DNA of 64,000 nt from Kitasatospora purpeofusca (GTDB taxonomy: Bacteria; Actinomycetota; Actinomycetes; Streptomycetales; Streptomycetaceae). Numbering within the stretch: position 1 is the first letter of the stretch; the number at the start of each line of letters is the position of its first letter. The stretch spans positions 1 through 64,000 of the forward strand of contig NZ_JODS01000041.1 in the NCBI RefSeq assembly GCF_000718025.1, read 5' to 3'. Under the pieces are notes generated by a model. That model was not told where the DNA came from. It was given only the letters and a program-made list of their open reading frames with translations, and did no database searches. The translations under genes were made by a program, and so were the position numbers. Below are positions 19,801-29,336 of this stretch, piece after piece.

Positions 19801-21339
19801 GTCCGCACCGCGCAGCTCGAACACCCGGGCCGGATCGTCCTGGTGGACACCGACGGCTCGACGGCGCCCGCCTCGGTGGTGGCCGACGCCCTAGCCTCCG
19901 GCGAACCCCAGGTGGCCTGGCGCGACGGGATCGTGGTGGTGCCGCGCCTGGCGCGCGCCGAGGCGCCGTCCGGTACCGGTCCGGTGCTGGACCCGGCGGG
20001 GACGGTGCTGGTGACCGGTGGCACGGGGACGCTGGGCGGCCTGGTGGCCCGGCGCCTGGTGGAGTCGCACGGGGTGCGCCACCTGCTCCTGGTGAGCCGT
20101 CGCGGCGCCGGGGCGCCCGGTGCGGCGGAACTCGTCGAGCGGTTGTCGGCGCTCGGTGCGTCGGTGGAGGTGGTGGCGGCCGACGTGTCGGAGCGCCCGG
20201 CGGTGGACGCTCTGGTGGCCGGGGTGCCGACGGACCGTCCGCTGACGGCGGTGGTCCACACGGCCGGCGCGCTGGCCGACGGCGTCTTCGAGGCGCAGTC
20301 CGCCGAGCGGCTGGACGAGGTGTTCGCCCCGAAGGCGGACGCCGCCTGGCACCTGCACGAGGCGACGAAGGACCTCGGCCTCGCCGCCTTCGTCCTCTTC
20401 TCCTCCGGCGCCGGAGTGTTCGGCAGCGCCGGGCAGAGCCTGTACGGGTCGGCGAACGGCTTCCTGGACGGGCTGGCCGGGTTGCGTCGTGAGCAGGGCC
20501 TGCCGGCGGTCTCGCTGGCTTGGGGCCTGTGGGCGGAGGCCAGCGGCCTGACCGGGCACCTGGACGAGGCCGACCGCGCCCGGTTGGCGCGCGGCGGCCT
20601 GGCGGCCATGCCCACGGAGGAGGCGCTGGCGCTCTTCGACGCGGCCCTGCGTTCCCCGGAGGCGCTGCTGGTGCCCACCCGGCTGGACCGGGACGCGTTG
20701 CGCAAGCAGGCGGCCGGTGGCGAGCTGAACCCGCTGCTGCGCGGTCTGGTCCGCGCCCCCCGCCGCACGGCTGCCACCGGTGCGCCCGCCGCCGACGGCC
20801 GTGAGGTCCTGCTCCGCCGGCTCTCCGCGGTGGGCGAGGCCGAACAGCTCCGGCTGCTCCTGGACCTGGTCCGGGCCGGCGCGGCCAAGGTGCTCGGCCA
20901 GAGCATCGACGAGACGGTCAAGCCCGCGCAGGCGTTCAAGGACGTCGGTTTCGACTCGCTGACCTCGCTGCGGATCCGCACCGGCCTCACCGAGGCCACC
21001 GGTGTCCGGCTCCCGGCGACCCTGGTCTTCGACCACCCGACCCCGGCCGCCGTCGCCGAGTACCTGCGCGACCGGCTGGGCCTGGCGGGCTCGGTGGCCG
21101 TGCCGCCGGTCCTGCTCGAACTCGACCGGCTGGAGCAGGCGTTGGCGGCCACGGCCGGGACGTCCGGCGCGTCCCGGGCACCCGACGGACTGCGCGCCCA
21201 GGTGGCCGCCCGCCTGGAGGCCCTCACCGCCCGCTGGGCGGAGTCGGGCGAGGAGCCCGAGGTGGAGGGCGTCGACCTGGGCGAGGCCTCGGACGACGAG
21301 CTCTTCGACCTGATCGACAACGAACTCGGCCTTTCCTGA
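7801..21339 (+). CDS. Type I PKS A: AHBA loading unit plus modules 1 and 2
   Basis: A 4512-residue ansamycin PKS. The loading unit is a CoA-ligase/A domain (residues 1-510, YTSGTTGRPKG at about 171, YGSTETCG, TGDLARRDG, Lys in SGKITR), a KR-like domain (about 720-890) that has lost the Tyr/Lys/Ser set, and an ACP (Ser1006 in GFTSA). Module 1: KS (Cys1240 in TACSSS, His1375), AT (Ser1644 in GHSQGE, YASH at 1742), DH (HRVGGATLVP), KR (TGANGGLG, GQGNYAAGN), ACP (Ser2676). Module 2: KS (Cys2910, NIGHTQ present), AT (Ser3361, YASH at 3459), DH (HAVSGTVLLP), KR (TGGTGTLGG, GQSLYGSAN), ACP (Ser4386). Both ATs carry methylmalonyl signatures (RVDVVQP, GHSQGE, YASH). KS1 lacks about 54 residues, including the NIGHT histidine. 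No ER domain is present. The C-terminus (DDELFDLIDNELGLS) is a docking tail for PKS B. Confidence 0.93.
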   Translation: MLRTELIRPLPELLAEHARDSSDRTAFRDAVRGVTYAELHARTGRLAGHLADLRLQPGDRAAILLGNSVEVVESYFGILRAGAIGVPLNPHATAAELTHLLDDSGARVVITDAARAAGLDALVRARADLRVIVTGEGPVPAGTLSFETLATTDPATPARDDLGLDDPAWMLYTSGTTGRPKGVLSTQRNCLWSVAACYVPVPGLSAEDRVVWPLPLFHSLSHIACVLSVTAVGATARILDGFAARDVLEAVREESATFLAGVPTMYQQLVRAAREDGFTAPALRMCLVGGAMTTATLRRSFEEAFGAPLIDAYGSTETCGSITVNWPTGARVEGSCGLPVPGLGVRLVDAGTGLDVADGEEGEVWVRGPSVMLGYHNQPEATEQALRGGWYHTGDLARRDGSGYFTITGRIKELIIRGGENIHPAEVEEVLRGVPGVADVAVVGKPHEVLGEVPVAFLVPGPGGLDPEALLAACRERLSYFKVPEELYETERIPRTASGKITRHVLLDAPARLRAAGGSHYEHLFRVDWLPLSSVPGARPAAGTWAVLGADAFGLADALGAATHPDPAALAAAGPLPDAAVLGVGAGAGLRTPGPLAADVEDAVRALDGQLTAWLAEERLADTALVVVTRGAAGPGGATDLVQAALRGVVRAARVANPGRFLLVDLDAEENAADALTTAVASGEPELVVRSGVALRPRAARVSAALAHGEPGARFDPRRAVLVTGADGPAAAAVAHHLVAGRGVRRILLTSPHGPADRAAAELAERLTAAGAETTLSALDLADRDALAGWLAGPGTRFNAVVHTPGAAFPGLGAALAAAVNLHELTAGTELSAFVVHTPTVGPLGTPGAPGEAAAAAFLDALAHHRSRHGLPGLALITGPADGDGRPVPPGLGRLTAQESAAAFDAAHLADHTSLLLLRLDPEGLDALAPQDVPALLRDLIDTPAGPSAPDTATAAALRRRLAGRPAADRQRELLDLVLAETAGLAGDGPDPIRPDGPFKDLGFTSATAVELRGRLTAATGLRLPATLAFDHPNPTAVAAFLLNALTGRPAATARPVPVARTVAPADDPVVIVGAACRLPGGVASPADLWRLVAEGTDAITPFPADRGWDLDALYDPDPAVPGTSYARHGGFLHDAGEFDAAFFGISPREALATDPQQRLLLETSWELLERAGIDPTSLKGQPVGVYAGLMYHDYATELAEVPDGLEGYLGTGNAGSVASGRISYTLGLEGPSVTVDTACSSSLVALHLAAQALRDGECTLALAGGAAIMARPTSFVEFSRQRALSADGRARAYADGADGTAWAEGVGLVLLERLSDARRLGHEVLAVVRGSAVNQDGASNGLTAPNGPSQERVILAALANAGLTPADVDAVEGHGTGTSLGDPIEAQAVLATYGQGRPSGAVALLTEERAWPEVDRPRRAAVSSFGVSGTNAHVVLEQAPAQEPANRAVPVGLDGGLDAGSATPVPWLLSARSPEALREQAGQLAGFTEARPVAEAPAVARALAGSRAALERRAVVVAADRARVLSGLRALADGEAAAGLVSGRAEVSGRSVFVFPGQGSQWVGMGRQLLAESAVFARALEEAAEALKPHTDWSLLDVVNQVPGAASLERVDVVQPVSFAVNVGLARLWASLGVVPDAVVGHSQGEIAAAHVAGILSLEDAAAVVALRSQAIARGLAGRGGMVSIGLPLAEVTGTLPDGVEVAAVNGPSSVVVAGDPAGLDTVVAAFEERGARVRRIPVDYASHTAHVESIEAELAELLRSVRPQPAAVPFLSTVENRWLEGPELDAGYWYRNLRQTVRFADAVDTLAGEGFRAFVEVSAHPVLAHAVVEGLEEAVEAPTVVTGTLRREDGGWDRVLLAAAELHVRGIPVDWSPAHTGADTVRPSELPTYPFQRERYWLRPGRAAGDLAAVGLDKAGHPLLEAELLLGAEEGAVFTGRITEHTLPWLADHRVGGATLVPGTALLDALAHVGRRLGAPTVEELTVSAPLVVPDGGGLDLQVHVGDAEDGRRAVRLLTRTGTGLPWHVNATGTLAPEGPEPATADELTVWPPAGARPLDIDGLYDRLTVAYGAAFHAVEAAWLADGRLYAQLRLPDTTSDAAAYGLHPALLDAALHPLGEAGFFPGADVPRLAFSWAGVRLHAVGAEALRVVVTPAGPDTLTIRAADDTGAPVVDVEALTVRPVDPSGLTAGPADDAALFEVDWVPAPEAAPEAVQSPDWALHSELPEDGALPPLVVLPAGVGAPADTVPERAHAVGHDVLRALQAWLADDRTADSRLVVVTRRGELVQEPVRGLVRTAQSENPGRFVLVEADDPADAARAVAAAPDDEPQLALRDGRLLVARLRRPAARPAPAEATPSSLAGGTVLVTGANGGLGRLVARHLAAVHRVAELVLLSRSVVPADLLEELAAHGTLVRAEAVDTADRTALAAVVDTLADRLTGVVHVAGIVDDGVIEALDAAKWHSVLRPKVDAAWHLHELTAGLDLAAFALYSSASGVLGGSGQGNYAAGNAFLDGLAAHRRSLGLPAVSLAWGLWAEAAGMGGRLSDTDLARMARVGTRPLSADQGLALLDAALTGEPAAVVPIRLDVTGVRTEDLPPLLRDLAPAARAPRALRRAAARTAADGAGALARRLAGLSAADRDEVLTALVRDTAAAVLGHGSAAALDVDKAFKELGIDSLTAVELRNALGAATGLRLPATLVFNYPTPKALAAHLATELVGEEPAPAAPAAPAARAAGTEDEPIAIVAVGCRFPGGLDSGEDLWRFVAGGGDAVTGLPTDRGWDLDGSYDPDPDAPGRTYVRGGGFLPGIADFDAAFFGINPREALAMDPQQRLLLEVAWETLERAGLDPTALRATPTGVFIGTHGQDYGTQGTGGAADEGYLVTGNAGSVLSGRLSYALGLEGPAITVDTACSSSLVALHLAAQALRAGECTLALAGGASVMSTLEGLVGFSRQRGLATDGRSKAFADAADGFGMSEGVGLLLLERLSDARRLGHEVLAVVRGSAVNQDGASNGLTAPNGPSQERVIRAALANARLTAADVDAVEAHGTGTPLGDPIEAHALLATYGKDRPAEQPLWLGSVKSNIGHTQAAAGAAGVIKMVEALRHGVLPQTLHVDAPSSHIDWSSGGIALLTEQRSWPEVGRPRRAGVSAFGVSGTNAHVILEQAEPVDPAAATVAAGDGDGAVAWVVSGTSEAALREQAARLAAYAQGQSAPDLAATARALVSARTGFPERAVAVGADRAALVDTLKALADGEAAAGLVSGRAEVSGRSVFVFPGQGSQWVGMGRRLLAESVVFAEALGEVGKALEPFVDWSLLDVVNQVPGAASLDRVDVVQPVSFAVNVGLARLWASLGVVPDAVVGHSQGEIAAAHVAGILSLEDAAAVVALRSQAIARGLAGRGGMVSVARPFAEVSGALPEGVEVAAVNGPSSVVVAGDPAGLDTLVASYEEQGVRVRRIAVDYASHTSHVESIEAELAELLGSVRPQPTAVPFLSTVENRWLEGPELDAGYWYRNLRQTVRFAEAVDTLAGEGFRAFVEISAHPVLANAVVEGLEEAVEAPTVVTGTLRREDGGWDRVLLAAAELHVRGIPVDWSSAYAGAGAVRPSELPTYAFQHQRFWLEPVASTGDVTAFGVAAAEHPLLGTLVELPDGGSVFTGRLSIRSHPWLAGHAVSGTVLLPGAAFLELALRAGEQTGLGRLEELVVEAPGILPERGGLQVRVTVDPAADDDRRAVHVHSRPEDAEGGAWTRHATGFLAAEAAPEFGYEAWPPAGAEPVAVDGFYERLAEAGYEYGDAFRGLRAAWRSGEEVFAEVALPEELADSAGRFGLHPALLDAALQSANLGAAPVAGPGEVLLPFAWNDVALYASGATALRVHSRREGPDSVSFALTDPVGRPVGAVGALVLRPVAPERLSTARAAAAEHLYRLDWAPADLPRAVDRVAEEDVLDLTRAPEGLSAPQAARALVGAALGGIQEHLAGDSARPLAVLTANAAADPAASAVRGLVRTAQLEHPGRIVLVDTDGSTAPASVVADALASGEPQVAWRDGIVVVPRLARAEAPSGTGPVLDPAGTVLVTGGTGTLGGLVARRLVESHGVRHLLLVSRRGAGAPGAAELVERLSALGASVEVVAADVSERPAVDALVAGVPTDRPLTAVVHTAGALADGVFEAQSAERLDEVFAPKADAAWHLHEATKDLGLAAFVLFSSGAGVFGSAGQSLYGSANGFLDGLAGLRREQGLPAVSLAWGLWAEASGLTGHLDEADRARLARGGLAAMPTEEALALFDAALRSPEALLVPTRLDRDALRKQAAGGELNPLLRGLVRAPRRTAATGAPAADGREVLLRRLSAVGEAEQLRLLLDLVRAGAAKVLGQSIDETVKPAQAFKDVGFDSLTSLRIRTGLTEATGVRLPATLVFDHPTPAAVAEYLRDRLGLAGSVAVPPVLLELDRLEQALAATAGTSGASRAPDGLRAQVAARLEALTARWAESGEEPEVEGVDLGEASDDELFDLIDNELGLS
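12000..12001 (+). other. In-frame gap in the module 1 KS
   Basis: After GQGRP the sequence jumps directly to SGAVALLTEE. Alignment with the module 2 KS (17008-17169) shows that 162 bp (54 codons) are absent, including KSNIGHTQAAAG with the second catalytic histidine. The frame is preserved. It is probably a collapsed repeat rather than a real deletion. Confidence 0.75.
12586..12960 (+). repeat. Near-identical AT-core repeat shared by all four modules
   Basis: The AT core, from the segment coding LLDVVNQVPGAASL to that coding VAAVNGPSSVVVAGDPA, recurs at about 17735-18110 and 22733-23105, and with an internal gap at 28115-28320. Long stretches are identical at nucleotide level, including unusual third-position T/A codons not seen in flanking sequence. 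A second repeat family covers the KS segment coding SDARRLGHEVLAVVRGSAVN (about 11736, 16757, 22199, 27244). Confidence 0.8.
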
Positions 21340-21362
21340 TGACGGATACGAGGAAGAACCCC

Positions 21363-24300
21363 ATGTCGAACGACGACAAGCTGCGCGACTACCTCAAGCG
21401 CGTCACGGCCGACCTCCAGCAGACCAAGCGCCGCCTGCGCGACGCCGAGGCCCGGCGCACCGAGCCGATCGCCATCGTCGGGATGGCCTGCCGGCTGCCC
21501 GGCGGCGTCGCCTCCCCGGCCGACCTGTGGCGGCTGGTCCACGACGGCGCCGACGCCATGGCCCCGTTCCCCCGCGACCGGGGGTGGGACGTGGACGGTC
21601 TGTACGACCCCGACCCGGACGCCGCCGGGAAGACCTACGCCGAGGAGGGCGGCTTCCTCGCCGACCCGGGCGGCTTCGACGCCGCGCTGTTCGGGATCTC
21701 GCCGCGCGAGGCGCTGGCGACGGACCCGCAGCAGCGGCTGCTGCTGGAGACCTCCTGGGAGGCCCTGGAGCGGGCCGGCATCGACCCGACCTCGCTCAAG
21801 GGGCAGCCGGTCGGCGTCTACGCGGGGCTGATGTACCACGACTACGCGCACCATGTGCTCAACCTCCCGGAGGGCCTGGAGGGATACTTCGGGATCGGCA
21901 ACTCCGGCTCGGTCGCCTCCGGCCGGGTCTCCTACACCCTGGGTCTCGAAGGCCCGTCGGTGACGGTGGACACCGCCTGCTCCTCCTCCCTGGTCGCCGT
22001 CCACCTGGCCGCGCAGGCGCTGCGCGACGGCGAGTGCACGCTCGCCCTGGCCGGCGGGGTCGCCGTGATGGCCACGCCGGAGGTGTTCGTCGACTTCGCG
22101 ACCCAGCGCGGCCTGGCGCGCGACAGCCGCTGCAAGGCGTACGCGGACGCCGCCGACGGCACGGGCTTGGCGGAGGGCGTGGCCGTCCTCCTGCTGGAGC
22201 GGCTGTCGGACGCCCGGCGGCTGGGGCACGAGGTGCTGGCGGTGGTGCGGGGTTCGGCGGTGAACCAGGACGGTGCGTCCAACGGTCTGACCGCTCCGAA
22301 CGGCCCGTCGCAGGAGCGGGTGATCCGGGCCGCGCTCGCCAACGCCCGGCTGACGGCGGCGGACGTCGACGCGGTGGAGGGCCACGGGACGGGGACCTCG
22401 CTGGGCGACCCGATCGAGGCGCAGGCGGTGCTGGCCACCTACGGGCAGGGCCGTCCGGGTGGACTGGGACTCGGGCGCGGTCGCGCTCCTCACCGAACGC
22501 CGCGACTGGCCGGAGGTCGACCGGCCGCGCCGGGCCGCCGTCTCGTCCTTCGGCGTCAGCGGTACCAACGCCCACATCATCCTGGAGCAGGCCCCGGTCG
22601 AGGACGACGCGCCGCAGCCGGGCGCCGAACCGGCCTTTTCCGCAACGCCGTTGGTGCTCTCGGCCGCCTCCGAGGACGCGCTGAGCGCCCAGGCCGGCGC
22701 CTGGGGCCGACTCCTGGCCGAGCAGCCGGACAGTTGCTGGATGTGGTGAACCAGGTGCCGGGGGCCGCCTCGCTGGACCGCGTGGACGTGGTGCAGCCGG
22801 TGTCGTTCGCGGTGAACGTCGGTCTGGCCCGCCTGTGGGCGTCGCTGGGTGTCGTCCCGGACGCGGTGGTGGGCCATTCTCAGGGGGAGATCGCGGCGGC
22901 GCACGTCGCGGGGATCCTCTCGCTGGAGGACGCGGCGGCGGTGGTGGCGTTGCGTTCGCAGGCCATCGCCCGGGGCCTGGCCGGACGCGGCGGGATGGTG
23001 TCGGTCGGCTTGCCGCTCGCCGAGGTGACCGGTGCGTTGCCGGACGGTGTGGAGGTCGCGGCCGTGAACGGTCCGTCCTCGGTCGTGGTGGCCGGTGACC
23101 CGGCCGGCCTGGACACCCTGGTGGCCTCCTACGAGGAGCAGGGCGTCCGCGTGCGCCGGATCCCGGTGGACTACGCCTCGCACACCGCCCATGTGGAGTC
23201 GATCGAGACCGAACTCGCCGGGCTGCTCGGCGCCGTGAAGCCCCGGACCGCCACGATCCCCTTCCTCTCCACCCTGGAGAACCGCTGGCTGGAGGGTCCG
23301 GAGCTGGACGCGGGGTACTGGTACCGCAACCTTCGGCAGACCGTGCGCTTCGCCGAGGCCGTCGGCACCCTTGCGGGCGAGGGCTTCCGGGCGTTCGTCG
23401 AGGTGAGCGCGCACCCGGTGCTCGCGCACGCCGTCGTCGAGGCGCTGGAGGAGGCCGTCGAGGCGCCGACGGTCGTCACCGGGACCCTGCGCCGTGAGGA
23501 CGGCGGCTGGGACCGGGTCCTGCTCGCCGCCGCCGAACTCCACGTCCACGGCATCCCCGTCGACTGGTCCCCGGCCTTCCCGGACGCCGTCCTGCTCCCC
23601 GCCTCCGAACTGCCCACCTACCCGTTCCAGCACCAGCGCTTCTGGCTGGAGACCCGCCCCGCCACCGACGTGGGCGCCGCCGGGCTGGCACCCGTCGGGC
23701 ACCCGCTGCTGGGCGCGGCGGTGCACCTGCCCGAGGGCGGGACGCTCCTCACCGGACGGCTCGACCCGAAGGACCACCCGTGGCTCGCGGACCACGCCGT
23801 CGCCGGCACCGTCCTCGCCCCGGGGGCCGCACTGCTGGAGCTGGCCGCGCGGGCCGGCGACGAGGCGGGCGCGCCCACCGTCGAGGAGCTGGTGATCGAG
23901 GCCCCGCTGCTCGTCCCCGGGCGCGGCGCCCTGCAACTGCACCTGCGGGTGGACCCGCCGGAGGACGACGCGCCCGACGACCGGCGGCCGTTCGCGCTGT
24001 ACTCGCGGCCCGAGGACGGCGAGGGCGGCGCCTGGACCAGGCACGCCACCGGCTTCCTGGGCGGCGAGCAGGCGTCGTCCACCGTCGCCCCCGGCGCGTG
24101 GCCGCCGGCCGGCGCGGAGCCGGTCACCCTGGACGGCTTCTACGAGCGGCTGGCCGACCGCGGCTTCGGCTACGGACCGGCGTTCCAGGGACTGCGGGCC
24201 GTCCGGCGGCTCGACGCCGAGGTGTACGCCGAGGTGTCCCTGCCCGCCGGCCGGGCCGCCGAGGAGTTCGGCATCCACCCGGTGCTGCTGGACGCCGCTC

Positions 24301-26264
24301 TGCAGGCCACCAACTTCCTGGACATCGCCGAGCCGGAGCCGGGTCACGTCCTGCTGCCGTTCGCCTGGAACGACGTGGCGGTCTTCGCCACGCGCCCCAC
24401 CGCCCTGCGGGTGCACGCCCGGCAGACCGGACCGCACGCGTTCTCGCTCGTCCTCACCGACCCGACGGGCGGACCGGTGGCCTCGGTCGGCTCCCTGTCG
24501 CTGCGGCAGGTGCCGGTCGACCGGCTCGCCGGCCTCGGCGGGGCCGCCGTCGACCACCTCTACCAGGTGGGCTGGACGCCGCTCGCCCTGCCCGCCGACG
24601 CCGCCGGTGCCGTCGCCCCGGCGGTGCTGGACCTGACCGACGGGACGGCCGAGGGCCCCGAGGGCGCCCGGGCGCTGGTCGGCCGGGTCGCGGAGTTCCT
24701 GCACCGGGGACTCACCGATCCCGCCCGGGGCGGGGAGCCGCTGGTCGTCGTGACCGGCCCCCCGGACGCGGACCCGGCGGTCAACGCGGTGTGGGGGCTG
24801 GTCCGTTCGGTCCAGCACGAGCAGCCCGGCCGGGTCGTGCTCCTCGGTGGCGGAGGGACGGGCTTCCCCGCCGCGGCGGTGGACCCGTCGGTGGTGGGCG
24901 GCCTGCTGGCCTCGGGCGAGAGCCAGGCGCTCTGGCGCGACGGGACAGTGCTGGTGCCGCGCCTGGCGCGTGCCGACCTGCCCGTCGAGGTGCCCGCCGG
25001 TACCGGTCCGGTGCTGGATCCGGCGGGGACGGTGCTGGTGACCGGCGGCACGGGGACGCTGGGCGGTCTGGTGGCCCGGCATCTGGTCGAGTCGCACGGG
25101 GTGCGGCGGCTGGTGCTGGTGAGCCGTAGTGGTGCGCAGGCGCCGGGTGCGGCGGAGCTCGTCGAGGGGATCGAGGCGCTGGGTGCGTCGGTGGAGGTGC
25201 TGGCGGCCGACGTGTCGGAGCGCCCGGTGGTCGACGAGCTGGTGCGTCGGGTCCCGGCGGAGCATCCGCTGACGGCGGTGGTCCACACGGCCGGTGCGCT
25301 GGCCGACGGTGTGTTCGACGGGCGGTCCGCCGAGCGGCTGGACGAGGTGTTCGCCCCGAAGGCTGACGCCGCCTGGCACCTGCACGAGGCGACCAGGGAT
25401 CTGGGGCTGGCGGCGTTCGTCCTCTTCTCCTCGGGCGCGAGCGTGTTCGGCAGCGCCGGGCAGAGCCTCTACGGGTCGGCGAACGGTTTCCTGGACGGCT
25501 TGGCCGGGTGGCGCAGGGCGCAGGGCCTGCCGGGGGTCTCGCTGGCCTGGGGCCTGTGGGCACAGGCCAGCGGCCTGACCGGGCACCTGGGCGAGGCCGA
25601 CCGCGCCCGGCTGGCCCGGGGCGGTCTCAAGGCGCTGGCGACGGAGGAGGCGCTGGCGCTGTTCGACGCCGCGCTGCGTTCCCCGGAGGCACTGCTGGTG
25701 CCGACCCGGCTGGACCGGGACGCGTTGCGCAAGCAGGCGGCGGGCGGCGAGCTGAACCCGCTGCTGCGCGGTCTGGTCCGCACTCCCCGGCGCACCGCCG
25801 CCACCGGTGCGCCCGCCGACGACGCGGCGGACTTCGCCGCCCGGCTGGCCGCGCTGCCGGAGCGCGAGCAGCACCGCAAGGTCCTCGACCTGGTGCGCTC
25901 CGCCGCCGCCGCCGTTCTCGGGCACCCGTCCAAGAACGCCGTCGCCGCCGCGCAGGCCTTCAAGGAGACCGGGTTCGACTCGCTCGGCGCGGTGCAACTG
26001 CGCAACCGGCTGGCCCGGGCGACGGGCGTCCGGCTCCCGGCGACCCTGGTCTTCGACCACCCGACCCCGCTCGCGCTCGCCCGCCACCTGCGGTCCGAGC
26101 TGCTGCCGGAGCCGGCGACGGAGCCGGCGGCGGGTCCGGCGGCCGGGAGCCCCGGGCCGAGCGCGGCCGGTCCGGACGCGGGACCCGCGCCCGTGGACGG
26201 GCCCGCCATCGCGGACCTCGACATCGACGGCCTCGTCGCCCGCGCCCTCCGTGGCCGCGGCTGA
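21363..26264 (+). CDS. Type I PKS B: module 3 (KS-AT-DH-KR-ACP), with a scrambled KS-AT junction
   Basis: A single-module PKS. I chose the ATG at 21363 (AGGAAG just upstream) because MSNDDKLRDYLKRVTADLQQ is a typical N-terminal coiled-coil docking helix; an ATG overlapping the PKS A stop at 21339 is the alternative. KS begins at residue 32 (EPIAIVGMACRLPGG) with Cys206. Residues about 366-460 are out of frame because of two missing blocks. AT keeps GHSQGE and YASH (methylmalonyl) but lacks its GQGSQ start. DH (HAVAGTVLAP, HPVLLDAALQ), KR (TGGTGTLGG, GQSLYGSAN, LAD at the LDD position, B-type-like) and ACP (Ser1540 in GFDSL) look intact. The short linker-like C-terminus would dock to PKS C. 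Confidence 0.88.
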   Translation: MSNDDKLRDYLKRVTADLQQTKRRLRDAEARRTEPIAIVGMACRLPGGVASPADLWRLVHDGADAMAPFPRDRGWDVDGLYDPDPDAAGKTYAEEGGFLADPGGFDAALFGISPREALATDPQQRLLLETSWEALERAGIDPTSLKGQPVGVYAGLMYHDYAHHVLNLPEGLEGYFGIGNSGSVASGRVSYTLGLEGPSVTVDTACSSSLVAVHLAAQALRDGECTLALAGGVAVMATPEVFVDFATQRGLARDSRCKAYADAADGTGLAEGVAVLLLERLSDARRLGHEVLAVVRGSAVNQDGASNGLTAPNGPSQERVIRAALANARLTAADVDAVEGHGTGTSLGDPIEAQAVLATYGQGRPGGLGLGRGRAPHRTPRLAGGRPAAPGRRLVLRRQRYQRPHHPGAGPGRGRRAAAGRRTGLFRNAVGALGRLRGRAERPGRRLGPTPGRAAGQLLDVVNQVPGAASLDRVDVVQPVSFAVNVGLARLWASLGVVPDAVVGHSQGEIAAAHVAGILSLEDAAAVVALRSQAIARGLAGRGGMVSVGLPLAEVTGALPDGVEVAAVNGPSSVVVAGDPAGLDTLVASYEEQGVRVRRIPVDYASHTAHVESIETELAGLLGAVKPRTATIPFLSTLENRWLEGPELDAGYWYRNLRQTVRFAEAVGTLAGEGFRAFVEVSAHPVLAHAVVEALEEAVEAPTVVTGTLRREDGGWDRVLLAAAELHVHGIPVDWSPAFPDAVLLPASELPTYPFQHQRFWLETRPATDVGAAGLAPVGHPLLGAAVHLPEGGTLLTGRLDPKDHPWLADHAVAGTVLAPGAALLELAARAGDEAGAPTVEELVIEAPLLVPGRGALQLHLRVDPPEDDAPDDRRPFALYSRPEDGEGGAWTRHATGFLGGEQASSTVAPGAWPPAGAEPVTLDGFYERLADRGFGYGPAFQGLRAVRRLDAEVYAEVSLPAGRAAEEFGIHPVLLDAALQATNFLDIAEPEPGHVLLPFAWNDVAVFATRPTALRVHARQTGPHAFSLVLTDPTGGPVASVGSLSLRQVPVDRLAGLGGAAVDHLYQVGWTPLALPADAAGAVAPAVLDLTDGTAEGPEGARALVGRVAEFLHRGLTDPARGGEPLVVVTGPPDADPAVNAVWGLVRSVQHEQPGRVVLLGGGGTGFPAAAVDPSVVGGLLASGESQALWRDGTVLVPRLARADLPVEVPAGTGPVLDPAGTVLVTGGTGTLGGLVARHLVESHGVRRLVLVSRSGAQAPGAAELVEGIEALGASVEVLAADVSERPVVDELVRRVPAEHPLTAVVHTAGALADGVFDGRSAERLDEVFAPKADAAWHLHEATRDLGLAAFVLFSSGASVFGSAGQSLYGSANGFLDGLAGWRRAQGLPGVSLAWGLWAQASGLTGHLGEADRARLARGGLKALATEEALALFDAALRSPEALLVPTRLDRDALRKQAAGGELNPLLRGLVRTPRRTAATGAPADDAADFAARLAALPEREQHRKVLDLVRSAAAAVLGHPSKNAVAAAQAFKETGFDSLGAVQLRNRLARATGVRLPATLVFDHPTPLALARHLRSELLPEPATEPAAGPAAGSPGPSAAGPDAGPAPVDGPAIADLDIDGLVARALRGRG
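22458..22741 (+). other. Out-of-frame block between two gaps in PKS B
   Basis: The true KS tail and KS-AT linker (VDWDSGAVALLTERRDW through GVSGTNAHIILEQAP) is encoded here in the +2-shifted frame relative to the rest of PKS B. Alignment to module 2 shows about 149 bp missing at 22457 (the NIGHT region). Roughly 300 bp are missing at about 22733, removing the start of AT including GQGSQWVGMG. The two losses together restore the frame, so the gene appears open but about 90 residues are nonsense. Confidence 0.75.
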
Positions 26265-26378
26265 ACCGCCCACCCGACCGCGCCCACCCGACCGCACGGA
26301 ACCCACTGCACGGACCCACCGAGCCGACGCACCGCGCTCATCGACCCGCGCCCGGCACACCCCCCTCGAAAGGCTGAC
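26265..26378 (+). other. Spacer between PKS B and PKS C
   Basis: A 114-bp GC-rich spacer with degenerate CACCCGACCGC repeats and no gene. A GAAAGG ribosome binding site lies just before the PKS C ATG. The lack of a strong hairpin suggests read-through within one PKS transcript. Confidence 0.5.
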
Positions 26379-29332
<2,954 letters not shown>

Positions 29333-29336
<4 letters not shown>

